The notes under the pieces: model-generated | What the model was told of the DNA's origin: nothing | Database searches by the model: none | What the model saw: only the letters and a program-made list of their open reading frames with translations | Assembly (NCBI RefSeq): GCF_019511525.1 | Contig: NZ_JAEUAT010000003.1 | Location: 62,001 to 126,000, forward strand | Origin: Rhizobium cauense | GTDB lineage: Bacteria; Pseudomonadota; Alphaproteobacteria; Rhizobiales; Rhizobiaceae | Length of the DNA stretch: 64,000 nucleotides | Reading direction: 5' to 3' | Made by a program: the position numbers and the translations under genes | Shown: piece by piece, positions 1 to 9,270 of the stretch | Position numbering within the stretch: position 1 is the stretch's first letter | Layout: each line of letters starts with the position of its first letter

Positions 1-361
1 CGAGCTTGTGAGTGCTGATCCAGGTGATCGCACCAAGCGCAATGATGATCGCCAGCGGCGCTGACCAGATGACCACTTCGAGACGTGTGGAATGGTGCCA
101 TTCGGGATCATACGTGGCGGCCGTGTTGGAACGGCGGTAGCGCCAGGCAAACAGCAGCGTCAGGAAGATCACGGGAACGATGATCAGCAGCATCAAGACT
201 GTCGATACGACAATCAGGTCGCGTTGCTGCATGGCGATATCGCCCGAGGGCGACATGACCACCAAATTGCACCCTGCCAGCGTCAGAAGGAGCGGCAGAA
301 TGAGGAGATGGCGGGAAAACTTCGGCAGTTTTTGCACGTCTCTATGCTCTTGTTGTTTCAT
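1..361 (-). CDS. cyoA: Cytochrome o ubiquinol oxidase subunit II (CyoA), 5' part only
   Basis: The first 120 codons of a minus-strand gene that leaves the window at base 1. CyoA is the membrane-anchored subunit II of the proton-pumping bo3-type quinol oxidase. The translation starts MKQQEHR and has a lipoprotein signal with lipobox LAGC (Cys31). Two membrane segments follow at about residues 48-70 and 86-110. Between and after them are the family residues WRYRRSN, YDPEWHHS and the ending WISTHKL. The copper-less cupredoxin domain lies outside the window. The gene is divergent from the MFS transporter at 718. Identification rests on these motifs and is firm; the rest of the cyo operon is presumably to the left. 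Confidence 0.9.
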   Translation of the reverse strand, partial: MKQQEHRDVQKLPKFSRHLLILPLLLTLAGCNLVVMSPSGDIAMQQRDLIVVSTVLMLLIIVPVIFLTLLFAWRYRRSNTAATYDPEWHHSTRLEVVIWSAPLAIIIALGAITWISTHKL

Positions 362-717
362 CCAAACGGCGACTAAAGCACTGTACCTGATAGCAACATG
401 AGGTGTTTGGTCGCAGTGCAGCAGAAATGCCGCACTGCGGAATAAGACAGGTGGCTCAGGATGTCAAAATCCTGATCGACATTCGCAGGATTTTTGTACG
501 CACCCCTTTTTGAAGGGCTAATATATCCGCGCAGGCCGACGATGCCAGCCTTCAGCAGCCGGATTCTGGGGTACAGAATGCGATTCTTGGTCCACATGTA
601 ATTTTCGCGCCGACGGATGAACTATTTACGCCGAACGGACTTGATAAGCGCAGGGGTTTGTTCAAGATCTCTGGTGAGGCGCTTTGCCACAGGTGCCTCG
701 ACGAGGGAGGCATTCGA
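362..717. other. Divergent intergenic region between cyoA and the MFS gene
   Basis: No coding potential was recognised. It should hold the promoters for both divergent genes. The only clear structure is a hairpin at 466-494, listed separately. The short open frames here have no ribosome binding site or recognisable motif. Confidence 0.5.
466..494. terminator. Terminator-like hairpin in the cyoA/MFS leader
   Basis: Arms AAAATCCTG (466-474) and CAGGATTTT (486-494) pair perfectly around an 11-nt loop, and on the plus strand the hairpin runs into TTTTTG. The A/T tails on both sides would suit termination in either direction. With no gene ending here it could act as an attenuator or mark an unseen small RNA. 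Weak evidence. Confidence 0.3.
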
Positions 718-2049
718 ATGGCAAATACGACACACTATGGACCATCATCCACATCGATGGAGCAGGACGCGCGGCGGATTCACGCGGACAAGCCTGTTTC
801 ACCCGGCAGTATCGCGATCGGCGTCGTCATCGGACGCATGTCGGAATTCTTCGATTTCTTTGTTTATGGCCTCGCATCCGTGCTGGTCTTCCCTCAACTT
901 GTCTTTCCATTCGCGCCTGATCGGCTGACGGCGACGCTCTATTCCTTTGCGATCTTTTCGCTGGCATTCCTGGCACGTCCGGTCGGATCTGTCGTGTTCA
1001 TGACCATCGACCGTATCTACGGACGCGGCGCCAAGTTGACGGTTGCCTTGTTCCTGCTCGGCGGCTCGACTGCCTCCATCGCTTTCTTGCCCGGATACAA
1101 CGAGATTGGCGTATGGTCGATCGCGTTGCTTGCGCTCTTTAGGCTCGGGCAGGGTTTTGCGCTCGGCGGCGCATGGGATGGCTTGGCTTCGCTGCTGGCA
1201 CTCAACGCGCCACCAAATCATCGTGGCTGGTATGCGATGATCCCGCAGCTGGGTGCGCCAATCGGTTTTGCGCTGGCAAGCGCCTTGTTTGGATACTTCA
1301 TCGCCAACCTGTCCAGCGAAGATTTCCTGAGCTGGGGCTGGCGGTATCCGTTCTTCGTCGCCTTTGCCATCAACGTCGTTGCGCTGTTTGCGCGCTTACG
1401 CCTCGTGATGACGCCGGATTTCGGCTCGGCACTGGAGCAGCATGAGCTGGAAGCCGCACCGATCCGCGACGTTCTGCAGGTTCACGGACGCGATATCCTG
1501 CTCGGTGCCTTCGTACCGCTCGCAAGCTTCGCCATGTTCCACTTGGTGACGATCTTCCCGCTTGGCTGGGTCTATCTCTACGGAACACACCCGATCGGCG
1601 GCTTCATGGTCGTCCAGATCATTGGTGCCATGGTCGGTCTCGTCGCGATCGTCATTTCCGGAATGATCGCAGATCGCATCGGTCGGCGTGCGCAGCTTGC
1701 GATCTGTGCGATCCTCATCGCCATCTTCAGCTTCGTCGGTCCGATGCTAATGGCGTCGGGCTCCGGGGGGCAGGAAGCGTTCGTCATCATCGGCTTCGGT
1801 GTGCTCGGCCTTTCCTTTGGCCAGGCAACCGGTTCGATCTCATCGCGGTTCGGCAGAGGTTATCGATATACCGGAGCAGCCTTTACTTCGGATCTCGCCT
1901 GGCTCGTCGGTGCCGGCTTTGCGCCCTTGGTGGCACTGACACTGTCTAGCCGCTTCGGTTTGGCTTTCGTTGGCTACTACCTGCTGTCAGGCGCCATCTG
2001 CACTCTTGCTGCGCTGGCGTTCAGCAAGGCGCTCGAACAGCGCGATTGA
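718..2049 (+). CDS. MFS transporter, metabolite:proton symporter type
   Basis: A 443-residue integral membrane protein with about twelve hydrophobic segments. It carries typical metabolite:H+ symporter features: GRMSEFFDFFVYG in the first helix, LARPVGSVVF in the second, and FRLGQGFALGGAW in the fourth to fifth helix region. The second half has the loop ADRIGRRAQ. The start at 718 is chosen because AGGGAGG lies seven bases upstream; an in-frame TTG at 658 would add 20 unsupported residues. MFS genes of this type often sit beside cyo operons in rhizobia. Substrate unknown; a dicarboxylate-like or related small acid is only a family guess. Confidence 0.85.
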   Translation: MANTTHYGPSSTSMEQDARRIHADKPVSPGSIAIGVVIGRMSEFFDFFVYGLASVLVFPQLVFPFAPDRLTATLYSFAIFSLAFLARPVGSVVFMTIDRIYGRGAKLTVALFLLGGSTASIAFLPGYNEIGVWSIALLALFRLGQGFALGGAWDGLASLLALNAPPNHRGWYAMIPQLGAPIGFALASALFGYFIANLSSEDFLSWGWRYPFFVAFAINVVALFARLRLVMTPDFGSALEQHELEAAPIRDVLQVHGRDILLGAFVPLASFAMFHLVTIFPLGWVYLYGTHPIGGFMVVQIIGAMVGLVAIVISGMIADRIGRRAQLAICAILIAIFSFVGPMLMASGSGGQEAFVIIGFGVLGLSFGQATGSISSRFGRGYRYTGAAFTSDLAWLVGAGFAPLVALTLSSRFGLAFVGYYLLSGAICTLAALAFSKALEQRD

Positions 2050-2061
2050 TTTCCACAAGAA

Positions 2062-2101
2062 CGAAAAGGCCCGCCACGCAATCGCGAGGCGGGCCTTTTC
2101 G
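2062..2101. terminator. Bidirectional rho-independent terminator
   Basis: A perfect 14-bp inverted repeat with arms CGAAAAGGCCCGCC (2062-2075) and its complement (2088-2101) around a 12-nt loop. It lies between the stop of the plus-strand MFS gene (2049) and the stop of the minus-strand cNMP-binding gene (2121). The A-rich and T-rich arm ends provide the U-tract in both directions. Confidence 0.85.
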
Positions 2102-2120
2102 TATCAGGAAGCTGAAAACC

Positions 2121-2591
2121 CTACATAGCCGCCGCTTGCGGCTGTTTCGCTGCGCGCGCAGCCGTCAGTTCCGCTGTGGTGTGGTTCAGACGATCGGCAA
2201 GAACGCGCATAATTTCGACGGCCATTTCCGGAAAATCACTGAGAAGCTTCAGGAAATGCTCCTTGCTGATCCGCAGGACTTCGAGAGGCGAGGTCGCTCG
2301 AACCGTGGCGGTACGCGAAACATCGCAGAGAATGGCGATCTCGCCAACGATGGAGTTAAGTTCAACGTCGGCGACCTTGATGTCGCCCGCCGGCGAATGA
2401 ACCAGAATGTCGGCAGTGCCAGACAAGACGACATAGGCCGCATCGCCAGGGTCCCCTTGGTGGAAGAGATCCTGCCCGACGTTGTATGTCATGCGATCGG
2501 AAGTGAAGGCAAGAAGCTTTAGTTTCGCGGGCGCAATCCTCGAAAAGATCGGCACCCGCCGTAGCATTTCCACTTCGTCTCTTAGCAGCAT
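2121..2591 (-). CDS. Cyclic nucleotide-binding domain protein, stand-alone
   Basis: A 156-residue protein consisting of a single Crp-type cNMP-binding domain. Visible are the beta-roll residues YNVGQDLFHQGDPGD and the phosphate-binding cassette GEIAILCDVSRTATVRA with its Glu and Arg. No helix-turn-helix follows, unlike CRP/FNR regulators, which are some 60-80 residues longer. It is therefore probably a sensor or adaptor. The ATG at 2591 has GGGTAGGA just upstream. The gene lies 84 bp downstream of the degenerate ABC exporter on the same strand and may share its transcript. Three nucleotide-cyclase-like genes lie within 20 kb. Ligand (cAMP or cGMP) not determined. Confidence 0.8.
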   Translation of the reverse strand: MLLRDEVEMLRRVPIFSRIAPAKLKLLAFTSDRMTYNVGQDLFHQGDPGDAAYVVLSGTADILVHSPAGDIKVADVELNSIVGEIAILCDVSRTATVRATSPLEVLRISKEHFLKLLSDFPEMAVEIMRVLADRLNHTTAELTAARAAKQPQAAAM

Positions 2592-2675
2592 GAACGTCCT
2601 ACCCTTGTCGCGCTGTCCGGTGCGCGGTGTTAGACCGTGGCGCCTCACGCCATCTTATTGTCCGTCAATAGGATA

Positions 2676-5390
2676 TTACGATAACAGTTCCTTGAACATA
2701 CCGTTTTGCTCGGAAAGTTCCGGAAAGTTGCCTGCCTCAGCCAGAGCACCTCGGTCGAAAAGCAGAATCCGATCAAAGATTTCCGCAAGCCTTGCGTTCG
2801 AAAGCACCCAGATGATCGCGGGCCGTTCGCCCTCCTTGTGCAGCCCTTCGACGATATTGCGGGTAATCTGGTCCTGAACGCGTTGATCAAGCGCTGACAT
2901 GGGTCGGTTAAAGACGAAGTAGTCGGAGCGCTTGAGAAGCGCGCGAGCAAGATTCAATTTCTGCCGCTGCACCATTGTGAGGCGTTTGCCGCCGGAACCG
3001 ACGTCGAATTCGAGCCCGATCGACAATACGTCGTCGAAAAGTTCGAGTGAATCGAAGAGGTCACCCATGATGGCACGGATACGGTCCGACGCGTCGGCCT
3101 GTTGATAGGCTATACGTCCGAACAGGACATTGTCCATGAGGCTTGCCGAGGAGATGAAGTGCTCGGGATCGTAGCGTTCGATCACGGCGGCCAGGTCATC
3201 AGGAATATTCTCATGGAACTGCTTGCGGGCGCTGACGATCTTCGCCATCAGCTCTTCCGTCAGGAGACCGAAACGATGCCGAGGCTCGATATAGGCAAAG
3301 CTTAGCCGAATAATGGCCGAACGCTCATCAGGCGTCGCGTCGTCAAACCGCCGGCTCTGCAACTTCTGCAACAGCGCCTGATACGTCGGAATATCGTCTG
3401 GCGTCATGAAGGTCAGTTGCTGGAAGAACGGATGGTCTGGCGGCAGGTCGTGGAAGAGTTCAACGGCGTTTTCGGCGATCTCGAGGCCCATGGCGTAGAG
3501 GTCGTTGCTCAGGCCTGTCTCGCGGAAAAGTGCCTGGAAATAGGGGTGAGCTGCCAGTCGACGATTGTTCATCATCGGTCGCTTCATCGAACCGAAGAGC
3601 AGGTTTTCGCCGACGGTGGCCTGCGGATTGAAGGCATCGAAATCAAACGGCACGACGATATTGCCGAGTTCCGACTCGGCCATGCGTTTGCGAAGGGCCG
3701 TGCGCAGATCGACAATGTGGTTCGCGAGGACGACATGCACGCTCGTGTTGACGTTCGATCGAAGCGCAAGGTCGAGAATGTCCTGCGAAATCAATACCGC
3801 ATCCAGCACCGGACGGATCGCTGTCAGGATATCCTCCGGGCCGGTCGCGCCAGCGGACTGGTAGTCAACCCAGTCGCTGTTGATATCCATCGTCGGATTG
3901 CCAGCTTTCACAGCCTCTTCGGCATGCCATTTGGCCTCCTGAGCTTCCTTGCCGTCATAGCTCGGCTCACGCAGCGGAGCGTGCTTCAACCCGTAAAGGA
4001 GATTGTCCCGGAGCGTGCCGTGGAAGAAGTAACTGTCGGCGGATGCGTAAGAGATGCGCCTGCCTGTCACGGATTCCGGCAGGTCAAGGAGGTCCTTGCC
4101 ATCGATGGTGACACGACCGGAATCTGGCCATACCAGCCGCCCGAGTGCTTCCGCGAAGGCCTCTGCGCCGCTTGAATTCGGGCCGACGACCGCGACCGTT
4201 TCATTCGGCTTGATCTCGACGGAAACGTGATCGACCAGCCGCGCGCCACTGTCGTCGCTGACTGTCAGGTTGGTAACCACGAGTGGAGCCGTGAGAGCAC
4301 CAACCGCTTCTGGTGAAATATCCTGAATCTTGCCGTCGATCAGCGGCTCGACATTGAATTGCTCGTAGACCTGCTGGTACTTGACCTGCACATCCTGGCG
4401 CATCTGATCCCAATCAATCAGCTCCTTGAGGGGCCCCGGCAGATCCTTGTAAGCGCTGATGACGGCGACGAGCTGACCGATGTCGAGCCGACCCTGCAGC
4501 GCGAGGTAGCCGCCGATCGCGTAAAACAGGAACGGTGTGACCTGGGCGAGGAAGTTGTTCAGAAACTTGACCAGGAACTTCCACTGATAGAGATCGTAGC
4601 GGATGGAAAAGATCAGTCCGAGCCGGGTAGCGATGTCGGCACGCTCGAAATTCGATGTATCGTTTCCGTGAATGGTCCCGATGCCATCGACGATTTCGCC
4701 GACACGGCCGGAAAGTTCGCGTGCTGTCAGCTGGCGCTGGCGACCGAGTTCAAGCAATCGCTTTCGCATCCGCGGGATGACCACAGCCTGCACGCCGACA
4801 ATGGCCGCAGCGATCATTCCGAGCCAGAAGTTCTGGACGATGATAAAGGCCAGCGCTGTCAGCGCCTGACCGCCAAGCAAGGCCGGAGAGACAAAGGCAT
4901 CGCCGGTGAAGCCTCCCATCGGCTCCACCTCATCCTTGATCATTGTCGCGATTTCGGCCGATTTCACACGCTTGAAGTGCGAGGGTGGAAAGCGCAGAAC
5001 GCGATCGATCAGTTCGAAGCGGATGCGGCGCAGCATACGCTCGCCTAGTCTCCCCTTGTACGTGTTGATGTAGAACTTGAAGAGGCCGTTCAACACGACC
5101 AGGGCCAGAAAGACGAGGCTGAGGGCCATGAGCATCTGCAACCGATCTAGCTGCAAACCTCCGAAAAATTCGACCTCCCCGATCACAGGAAAAGTGTAGG
5201 CCAGTCGCATGAAGGTTTGGGTTGCACCTTCCCCCTCGAAACCGGAGCCCTGAATGGGCCCATTGACGATCTGCTTCGGCAAGTCGAAGGACAGAAAATA
5301 GGGGATCATAGAGACCGCAACGACTGTCAGAATCCAGAGCTGCTGCAGCCGCGTGTTCGACCAGATGTAACGCGCGAGGCTTTTTTCCAT
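2676..5390 (-). CDS. ABC exporter-like protein with degenerate ATPase motifs (904 aa)
   Basis: The N-terminus (about 20-330) is a six-helix exporter membrane domain (type I fold). A nucleotide-binding-like region follows but every key motif is altered. Walker A reads GPNSSGAEA (403-411) with no lysine. The signature region is GSGGKRLTM (798-806). Walker B is YFVFNRPMSALD (824-835) with Asn-Arg where Asp-Glu is expected. The H-loop reads VLSNARLA with no histidine. About 290 extra residues sit between Walker A and the signature, holding three Q-loop-like segments: TLRDNLLYG (459-467), TVGENLLFG (592-600) and SLMDNVLFG (750-758). A normal exporter half is about 600 residues. Function unknown; ATP hydrolysis seems unlikely without a partner. 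Confidence 0.8.
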   Translation of the reverse strand: MEKSLARYIWSNTRLQQLWILTVVAVSMIPYFLSFDLPKQIVNGPIQGSGFEGEGATQTFMRLAYTFPVIGEVEFFGGLQLDRLQMLMALSLVFLALVVLNGLFKFYINTYKGRLGERMLRRIRFELIDRVLRFPPSHFKRVKSAEIATMIKDEVEPMGGFTGDAFVSPALLGGQALTALAFIIVQNFWLGMIAAAIVGVQAVVIPRMRKRLLELGRQRQLTARELSGRVGEIVDGIGTIHGNDTSNFERADIATRLGLIFSIRYDLYQWKFLVKFLNNFLAQVTPFLFYAIGGYLALQGRLDIGQLVAVISAYKDLPGPLKELIDWDQMRQDVQVKYQQVYEQFNVEPLIDGKIQDISPEAVGALTAPLVVTNLTVSDDSGARLVDHVSVEIKPNETVAVVGPNSSGAEAFAEALGRLVWPDSGRVTIDGKDLLDLPESVTGRRISYASADSYFFHGTLRDNLLYGLKHAPLREPSYDGKEAQEAKWHAEEAVKAGNPTMDINSDWVDYQSAGATGPEDILTAIRPVLDAVLISQDILDLALRSNVNTSVHVVLANHIVDLRTALRKRMAESELGNIVVPFDFDAFNPQATVGENLLFGSMKRPMMNNRRLAAHPYFQALFRETGLSNDLYAMGLEIAENAVELFHDLPPDHPFFQQLTFMTPDDIPTYQALLQKLQSRRFDDATPDERSAIIRLSFAYIEPRHRFGLLTEELMAKIVSARKQFHENIPDDLAAVIERYDPEHFISSASLMDNVLFGRIAYQQADASDRIRAIMGDLFDSLELFDDVLSIGLEFDVGSGGKRLTMVQRQKLNLARALLKRSDYFVFNRPMSALDQRVQDQITRNIVEGLHKEGERPAIIWVLSNARLAEIFDRILLFDRGALAEAGNFPELSEQNGMFKELLS

Positions 5391-5582
5391 TGCTAACCGT
5401 CAGTTGCCTGGGAAATCTGGGGGCTGTGAACCTGCGAAGGCGAGGGGAATGCCAAGAACAGGACCATGCAACCGGACCGCCGGATCTCATAATGAAAACA
5501 AGGCGAATCGGTTTGCCGTTGTCATGCCGATTCTCGCCGGGACGTTGTTTATATCACATGCCTTTCGCAAAGTGCGAGAGTT

Positions 5583-6716
5583 TCAGCCGATCATCGAGCG
5601 AATGATCGCCGCTGTCTTGTCTGCACCGCCGAGATCAAGAGGCATGGCGGGCGTGCACGACGTCGCCAGCGCAGCCTTGACCGCACCGGCAACGATTTCG
5701 GGGGTCAGGCCAACCTCCGGCAGGATGTCCGCAAGTCCGAGCGCTTTCAGTTTTTCCGCTCGAACCGTCTGTTCCGTCTCTCCGCCAGCGACGAAGGGAA
5801 TGAGGATCGCTCTGCAGTCGGTCTGCAGCAGATCGCCAACGGTGTTGTAACCGGCCTGCGAGATCGACACGCGCGCCCCGCGGAGCAAGGAAGGAAAATC
5901 CTTCCGGAACCGGACCAGCGTGACATTGTGCGGCGTGGCATTCGCCAAGGCGGCGTATTCAGCCTCTGGAAGGTTCGGACCGCCGATGAGCAACCACCGC
6001 AGGTTTGATGGCAGCATTGCAGCAGCTGCGTTGGCAGCACGAAGCAGATCAACACCGACCGCTCCACCGCCCGCGGACGCGACGATATCGAAGGTCTCCT
6101 CGGGATCAGGCGCGCGGCCGGCTACCACCATTCCGGTATAGCGAATCTTGGATGCAATCTCGGACGTCAACGGGAAGGTGTCTTCCAAGCGGACAAAAGA
6201 GGGATCGCCGTGGACCAGGACACCATCGAAATGGTTCCGCACCAGCGCGACGGTTTCTTCGTCGCGTCCGGGTTTCCGGTTCTGCTGCAAGATATCGCGG
6301 ACCGAGCTGAAGAGCTTCGGTCGCGGCTGTGTTTTCTCGATCGCATCCAGAAGTGGAAGAAGCTCGAACCGCATCTGCCGGCGCCCAAAGGGAAAGGCCT
6401 CGATGATAACGGCCTCGGGAGCTGCCTCGCGAAATGCCGTCAGCAGCAGGTCGCGGCGCCGGTTAAGAAATGCTTCGTCAGCGGCAGCGCCACCGGCATC
6501 GGCCAGCCCGGAGAAGCCCGCGTTGCTCGCAACGACAGGTGGCAGCGCCACAGTCTTGATATTTTCACCGGGGAAGCCTGGTACCGGCAGGCCGCCGGTG
6601 GCGACGGTGACATCAAAACCGTCCCTGACGAGAGCGGCTGCGATGCGACTAGCCCGGGCAATGTGGCCGATGCCAAGCAAATGCTGAACATAAAAAAAGA
6701 CGCGGGGTGCACTCAT
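5583..6716 (-). CDS. GT-B glycosyltransferase, MurG/GT28-like
   Basis: A 377-residue protein with the two-domain GT-B layout. The N-terminal glycine-rich acceptor site reads VQHLLGIGHIARA. The C-terminal donor-binding motif reads SQAGYNTVGDLL followed by AILIPF. It resembles MurG and the glycosyltransferase at 7972-9180 and is probably cytoplasmic or peripheral. The ATG at 6716 overlaps the TGA of the upstream glycosyltransferase as ATGA, which fixes the start and indicates translational coupling. It is the last gene of the operon that begins at 15242. Donor and acceptor sugars cannot be told from sequence. Confidence 0.8.
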   Translation of the reverse strand: MSAPRVFFYVQHLLGIGHIARASRIAAALVRDGFDVTVATGGLPVPGFPGENIKTVALPPVVASNAGFSGLADAGGAAADEAFLNRRRDLLLTAFREAAPEAVIIEAFPFGRRQMRFELLPLLDAIEKTQPRPKLFSSVRDILQQNRKPGRDEETVALVRNHFDGVLVHGDPSFVRLEDTFPLTSEIASKIRYTGMVVAGRAPDPEETFDIVASAGGGAVGVDLLRAANAAAAMLPSNLRWLLIGGPNLPEAEYAALANATPHNVTLVRFRKDFPSLLRGARVSISQAGYNTVGDLLQTDCRAILIPFVAGGETEQTVRAEKLKALGLADILPEVGLTPEIVAGAVKAALATSCTPAMPLDLGGADKTAAIIRSMIG

Positions 6717-7975
6717 GATGCCTTCTGCCATTCCCCCTCAAACAGCCGGCCGAGCTGTTCAATGCTTGCCTGGTGGTCAAACTGCTGACGCACCCGTCTT
6801 TCAGCGGCGTCTCCCAGCCTCGAACGCAAGGCAGGCTTCCGGATCATTGTCTCAAGCGCTGCAGCAAGCGCTACAGGATCCTCCGGGGGCACGACCATCC
6901 CGTTTTCACCATCCACAAGAAGCTCCGGTACGCCAGACACCGAGGTGGAAACGCAGGGCAGGCGTTGGCTTGACGCCTCGACCAGCACATTGGGCAAGCC
7001 GTCGCGATCGCCATCCGATGCAATCCGGCAGGCGAGTGCAAAAACATCGGCGCCGCGATAGTGCTCAAGCACATCTTCCTGGGCGAGGGCACCTTTCCAA
7101 GTGATCCGCCCCGTCAGGTTGAGCTCAGCGGCAAGTGCCTTTAGTTTTGGCAGCTTGTCACCGCCGCCGATATGCTCGAACCTCCAATTCAGATCGCGCG
7201 GAAGGAGCGCAAGTGCTCCCAAAAGCGTCTCGTAACCCTTCTTCTCAACTGCCCGCCCGACGCTCAAAATGCGCGCGGGGTCAGCAGGATTGCTCCCGTC
7301 ACGGTCAGATCGCTGACCGTCAAAATGGGCAAAGCGCCTAAGATCCAGACCGTGATAGCTGAGATGCACCGCTTCCTTGCGCGGCGTCAGCGTCCGCATG
7401 TGTTCATAGCCATTTCGCGTACAAGTCACGGTCCAGCGAGCACTGCCAAGTTTCTCGTGGAGCTCCCAATCAGGAGACGTCCAGATGTCCTTGGCGTGGG
7501 CAGAGCAGGTCCAGGGAACACCGGTCAGGATGCTGGCATACTCGGTGACTGAGGCCGGGGTGTGAATGAAATGCGCGTGAAGCCATTCGCCATTGTCCGG
7601 CCATTCGCGCGCAAGCACCATTGCCTGTCCCAGCCGCCGGAAGCGATTGCGGGAGACATCCCGCCGGAGATCTTTGAAGAAGCGGCGCCAAAGGGCCTTT
7701 ATCCCGGGCTTACCGAAGCTCGCATACAGCCCCTTCAAAACGCGAAGCGGCTCCTCGTGCAGGTATTCTGGCAGGTAGATGACGCGTGCCCTGATTTCAT
7801 CATGCACGGGATGCCGCTTTTTATCGGTGGGGCGGCGCATGGAGATCAAAGTCAGGTCGAAGCCGGCCTTCTCAAGACCGAGCAATTCCTGCGCGATAAA
7901 GGTCTCCGAAAGGCGCGGATAGCCTTTCAGCACGACGAGAATTTTACGGCGCTGCAACAAGGTTCTGTTCTTCAC
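6713..7975 (-). CDS. Glycosyltransferase family 4 protein
   Basis: A 420-residue GT-B enzyme of the GT4 type. The N-terminus reads KGYPRLSETFIAQEL, typical of exopolysaccharide and lipopolysaccharide transferases. Mid-protein are ILSVGRAVEKKGY and GGGDKLPKL, and near the end LVEASSQRLPCVS then GVPELLVDGENG, the family nucleotide-sugar contact region. The GTG start at 7975 overlaps the upstream TGA as GTGA. A longer open frame extends to 8269 but runs over the upstream gene and is rejected. It lies between two MurG-like transferases in one operon. Confidence 0.85.
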   Translation of the reverse strand: MKNRTLLQRRKILVVLKGYPRLSETFIAQELLGLEKAGFDLTLISMRRPTDKKRHPVHDEIRARVIYLPEYLHEEPLRVLKGLYASFGKPGIKALWRRFFKDLRRDVSRNRFRRLGQAMVLAREWPDNGEWLHAHFIHTPASVTEYASILTGVPWTCSAHAKDIWTSPDWELHEKLGSARWTVTCTRNGYEHMRTLTPRKEAVHLSYHGLDLRRFAHFDGQRSDRDGSNPADPARILSVGRAVEKKGYETLLGALALLPRDLNWRFEHIGGGDKLPKLKALAAELNLTGRITWKGALAQEDVLEHYRGADVFALACRIASDGDRDGLPNVLVEASSQRLPCVSTSVSGVPELLVDGENGMVVPPEDPVALAAALETMIRKPALRSRLGDAAERRVRQQFDHQASIEQLGRLFEGEWQKAS

Positions 7976-9180
7976 TCGGCCCCGACGACGGAAAGGTGAC
8001 GGCCTCGACCATCCAGCCAGTGTCCAACCGTCTCCGAAATATGATCGAGGCCCTGCAGTTGCAACGTGCAGCCGCTCCTTGACGGCGGCAACCGGTCGGG
8101 CAATCGTTTCAGGGCTTGAGACATAACAGACGGATCTGCGGACTGGTCCGGCAGAAGCATGTCGATGAGGCCCAATTCTAGCGCCCGTTGCGCCCGCAGC
8201 AACTGCTCTTCGCGCGGCTTCACACGCGGGACGATCAGCGCGGGCTTGTCGAAGGACAGGATCTCGCAATAGGTGTTGTATCCACCCATGGCCACGACGC
8301 CCGTCGCACCGGCAATCAGCTCCTCCATGTGGTTGTCGAACTCGATGACCTCGATGTAGGGGATGCGGGAGCCTTTGGCGACCAGTTTGGAGCGCTCGGC
8401 GGCTGGCATATAGGGGCCAAGCACCACCAGTGCCTTTTGCTGCAGGGTCGGATCGGCTTCATACGCGTTCATCACGTCATGGATCAGGTCGGAGCCATCG
8501 CCGCCGCCACCTGTGGTGACCAGGATATAATTGTCCGAGCGGGCATTGATCGAAGTCTTGCTCGCGGAGACGCTCCGTTGCAGGAAGCCGACGAAATCCA
8601 TCTTCCTGCGGACACTTGGCGGGACATCAAGGCCCACTAGCGGATCATAAAAGTCCGGCGGGCCATAGACCCAGATGGAATCGTAGTACTGGTCGATCTT
8701 CTGCATGATGCCGTTCCTCTTCCATTCGGCATCGAGCAGGTGTGGTGCATCCATGATCTCGCGTAGACCGAGCACCAGAACGGTGCCCTGCGCCTTCAGA
8801 TAGGCAAGCGTTTCCTCCACTTCCCCCTTCAGACCCATCGGCTCTTTGTCCACGATGAAAATATCGGGTTGAAAGGTTTCGGCGGTATGGCGAATGCTCG
8901 ATTCACGCATCTTCAGCGTTTCATGCAGATCGATGTGGCTCGCCATCGACGTGTATTCGCCGTTGCGAAGTTTGATCACGCTCGGAATCTTCACGAAATC
9001 GACGCGCGCCCGATAGTCGAACGCGCCAGCAATCGTTGCACCAGAGATGATCAGGATATTCAGTCCACGATAATCCTCGACCAGGGCATGGGCGATCGCG
9101 CGGCACCGTCGTAAATGACCGAGGCCGAACGTATCGTGACTGTACATGAGGATACGGGCATCCTCCAGGCGCCGTGCCAT
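7972..9180 (-). CDS. GT-B glycosyltransferase, MurG-like
   Basis: A 402-residue protein with acceptor loop HDTFGLGHLRRC near the N-terminus and donor-site motif VAMGGYNTYCEI followed by ALIVPR near the C-terminus. These match the GT28/MurG group and the paralogue at 5583-6716. The ATG at 9180 is preceded by AAGGAG five bases away. An in-frame ATG at 9207 is less likely. It follows the DppC-like permease by 90 bp on the same strand and overlaps the next gene by four bases. Membership in a transporter operon suggests that the imported compound and the glycan chemistry are linked. Confidence 0.8.
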   Translation of the reverse strand: MARRLEDARILMYSHDTFGLGHLRRCRAIAHALVEDYRGLNILIISGATIAGAFDYRARVDFVKIPSVIKLRNGEYTSMASHIDLHETLKMRESSIRHTAETFQPDIFIVDKEPMGLKGEVEETLAYLKAQGTVLVLGLREIMDAPHLLDAEWKRNGIMQKIDQYYDSIWVYGPPDFYDPLVGLDVPPSVRRKMDFVGFLQRSVSASKTSINARSDNYILVTTGGGGDGSDLIHDVMNAYEADPTLQQKALVVLGPYMPAAERSKLVAKGSRIPYIEVIEFDNHMEELIAGATGVVAMGGYNTYCEILSFDKPALIVPRVKPREEQLLRAQRALELGLIDMLLPDQSADPSVMSQALKRLPDRLPPSRSGCTLQLQGLDHISETVGHWLDGRGRHLSVVGAE

Positions 9181-9270
9181 GGGCACTCCTTCTGCGCTTT
9201 CGTTCATACTAGCACCGCCGGTTTCCGCTGGGCCGTCAGAGGACAGAGCGGTGCTCCGCCGGGCTGGCCG

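Noticed and set aside
3417..4175. 252-codon plus-strand open frame inside the degenerate ABC gene
   Set aside because: Antisense frame without motifs. The idea that the exporter was instead two genes was also rejected, because the 904-codon frame is continuous.
6716..8269. Long start for the GT4 gene at 8269
   Set aside because: The extra 98 residues lie over the upstream glycosyltransferase in another frame; the GTGA overlap at 7975 gives a proper coupled start.
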